A stretch of DNA of 5,440 nucleotides from Bacteroidota bacterium (GTDB lineage: Bacteria; Bacteroidota; Bacteroidia; JAADEI01), in the NCBI GenBank assembly GCA_024280615.1, contig JAJRPU010000026.1, positions 1 through 5,440 of the forward strand, in the 5' to 3' direction. The notes under the pieces were generated by a model. It searched no databases and was not told where the DNA came from. It saw only the letters and a program-made list of their open reading frames with translations. This document shows positions 5,364 to 5,440 of this stretch, piece after piece. The position numbers were made by a program, and so were the translations under genes. How positions within the stretch are numbered: the first letter of the stretch is position 1; every line of letters begins with the position of its first letter.

Positions 5364-5440
5364 ATGGTGGGAGGTAAGAAGCGCTCTGTGAGAAGGTACG
5401 CACATAGCGATACCGTAACGGAGAAAGGGCTCTTACCTCC
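5364..5440 (+). CDS. Possible start of an unidentified gene, cut by window edge
   Basis: From ATG 5364, preceded by AAA, 25 codons are open to the edge. The product begins MVGGKKRSVRRYAHSDT and is basic. I do not recognise it. The frame is also open upstream to 5292 but without an ATG. The segment coincides almost exactly with a strong hairpin and is GC-richer than its surroundings, and other frames here are open too. Coding status is therefore doubtful; it competes with the structured-RNA reading of the same bases. Confidence 0.25.
   Translation, partial: MVGGKKRSVRRYAHSDTVTEKGLLP
5370..5440 (+). ncRNA. Candidate structured RNA: long imperfect hairpin of unknown family
   Basis: The 71 nt fold into one rod. 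GGAGGTAAGA (5370-5379) pairs perfectly with TCTTACCTCC (5431-5440). After bulged A5380, G5381-C5382 pair with G5429-C5430. CTCTGT (5384-5389) pairs with ACGGAG (5418-5423). GGTA-CGC (5395-5401) pairs with GCG-TACC (5407-5414) around bulged A5410 and closes on loop ACATA. That gives about 25 pairs, with internal loops GAGAA/GTA and G/AAAGG. The closing stem ends exactly at the window edge and could be longer, because GTGG precedes it on the left. A candidate promoter lies just upstream. The conserved sequences of tmRNA, bacterial SRP RNA, RNase P RNA and 5S rRNA are absent. Strand is assumed from the promoter; a DNA-level element such as a transposon end is an alternative. Confidence 0.35.

Noticed and set aside
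5370..5440. Known RNAs (tmRNA, SRP RNA, RNase P RNA, 5S rRNA) or a hairpin ribozyme
   Set aside because: The hallmark conserved sequences of each are absent. The AGAA/GU loop loosely recalls hairpin ribozyme loop A, but no loop B is present.
5190..5440. Integration site at the tRNA-Ser 3' end
   Set aside because: No repeat of the tRNA 3' end occurs in the window and no integrase is visible.

Overview
The window reads as a piece of a Bacteroidota chromosome, probably an uncultured or divergent lineage. Four independent observations support this. (1) The DnaA N-terminus and AAA+ core resemble the Bacteroidota form. (2) A 5'-nucleotidase is split into two adjacent genes, a C-terminal-domain lipoprotein and a Tat-type metallophosphatase. 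(3) A perfect TAnnTTTG -7 promoter element lies just before a tRNA gene. (4) No clear Shine-Dalgarno sequence precedes the starts. All recognisable genes are on the + strand.

Layout. Positions 1-2009 hold most of a PpiD/SurA-type periplasmic peptidyl-prolyl isomerase whose N-terminal membrane anchor lies left of the window. It overlaps by 38 nt a lipoprotein that is the C-terminal (substrate-binding) domain of a 5'-nucleotidase (1972-2610). That gene overlaps by 35 nt the catalytic metallophosphatase domain (2576-3490). The three genes look like one translationally coupled envelope operon. A 167-nt AT-rich gap (3491-3657) carries the likely dnaA promoter, three CATTAT repeats and one imperfect DnaA-box-like 9-mer. 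dnaA (3658-5073) encodes the replication initiator. Its motifs are mostly intact, but it has unusual substitutions at the start of Walker A and in the DNA-recognition helix. A tRNA-Ser(GCU) gene (5106-5197) follows, with its own promoter squeezed into the dnaA-tRNA gap.

The right end (5198-5440) contains no identifiable gene. It holds an AT-rich stretch with a possible promoter, then a locally GC-richer segment (41 G/C of the last 77 bases) that folds into a long imperfect hairpin of about 25 base pairs closing exactly at the window edge. The same segment is also open for 25 codons after an ATG, so it is either a structured RNA/DNA element or the start of a gene cut by the window. I could not match it to any RNA family I know, and it is the best candidate here for something undescribed.

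Functionally, the left half is an envelope module: folding of outer-membrane or periplasmic proteins, plus nucleotide scavenging by a two-polypeptide lipoprotein nucleotidase. The right half is core replication and translation. Nothing in the window indicates a mobile element, CRISPR array or defence system.
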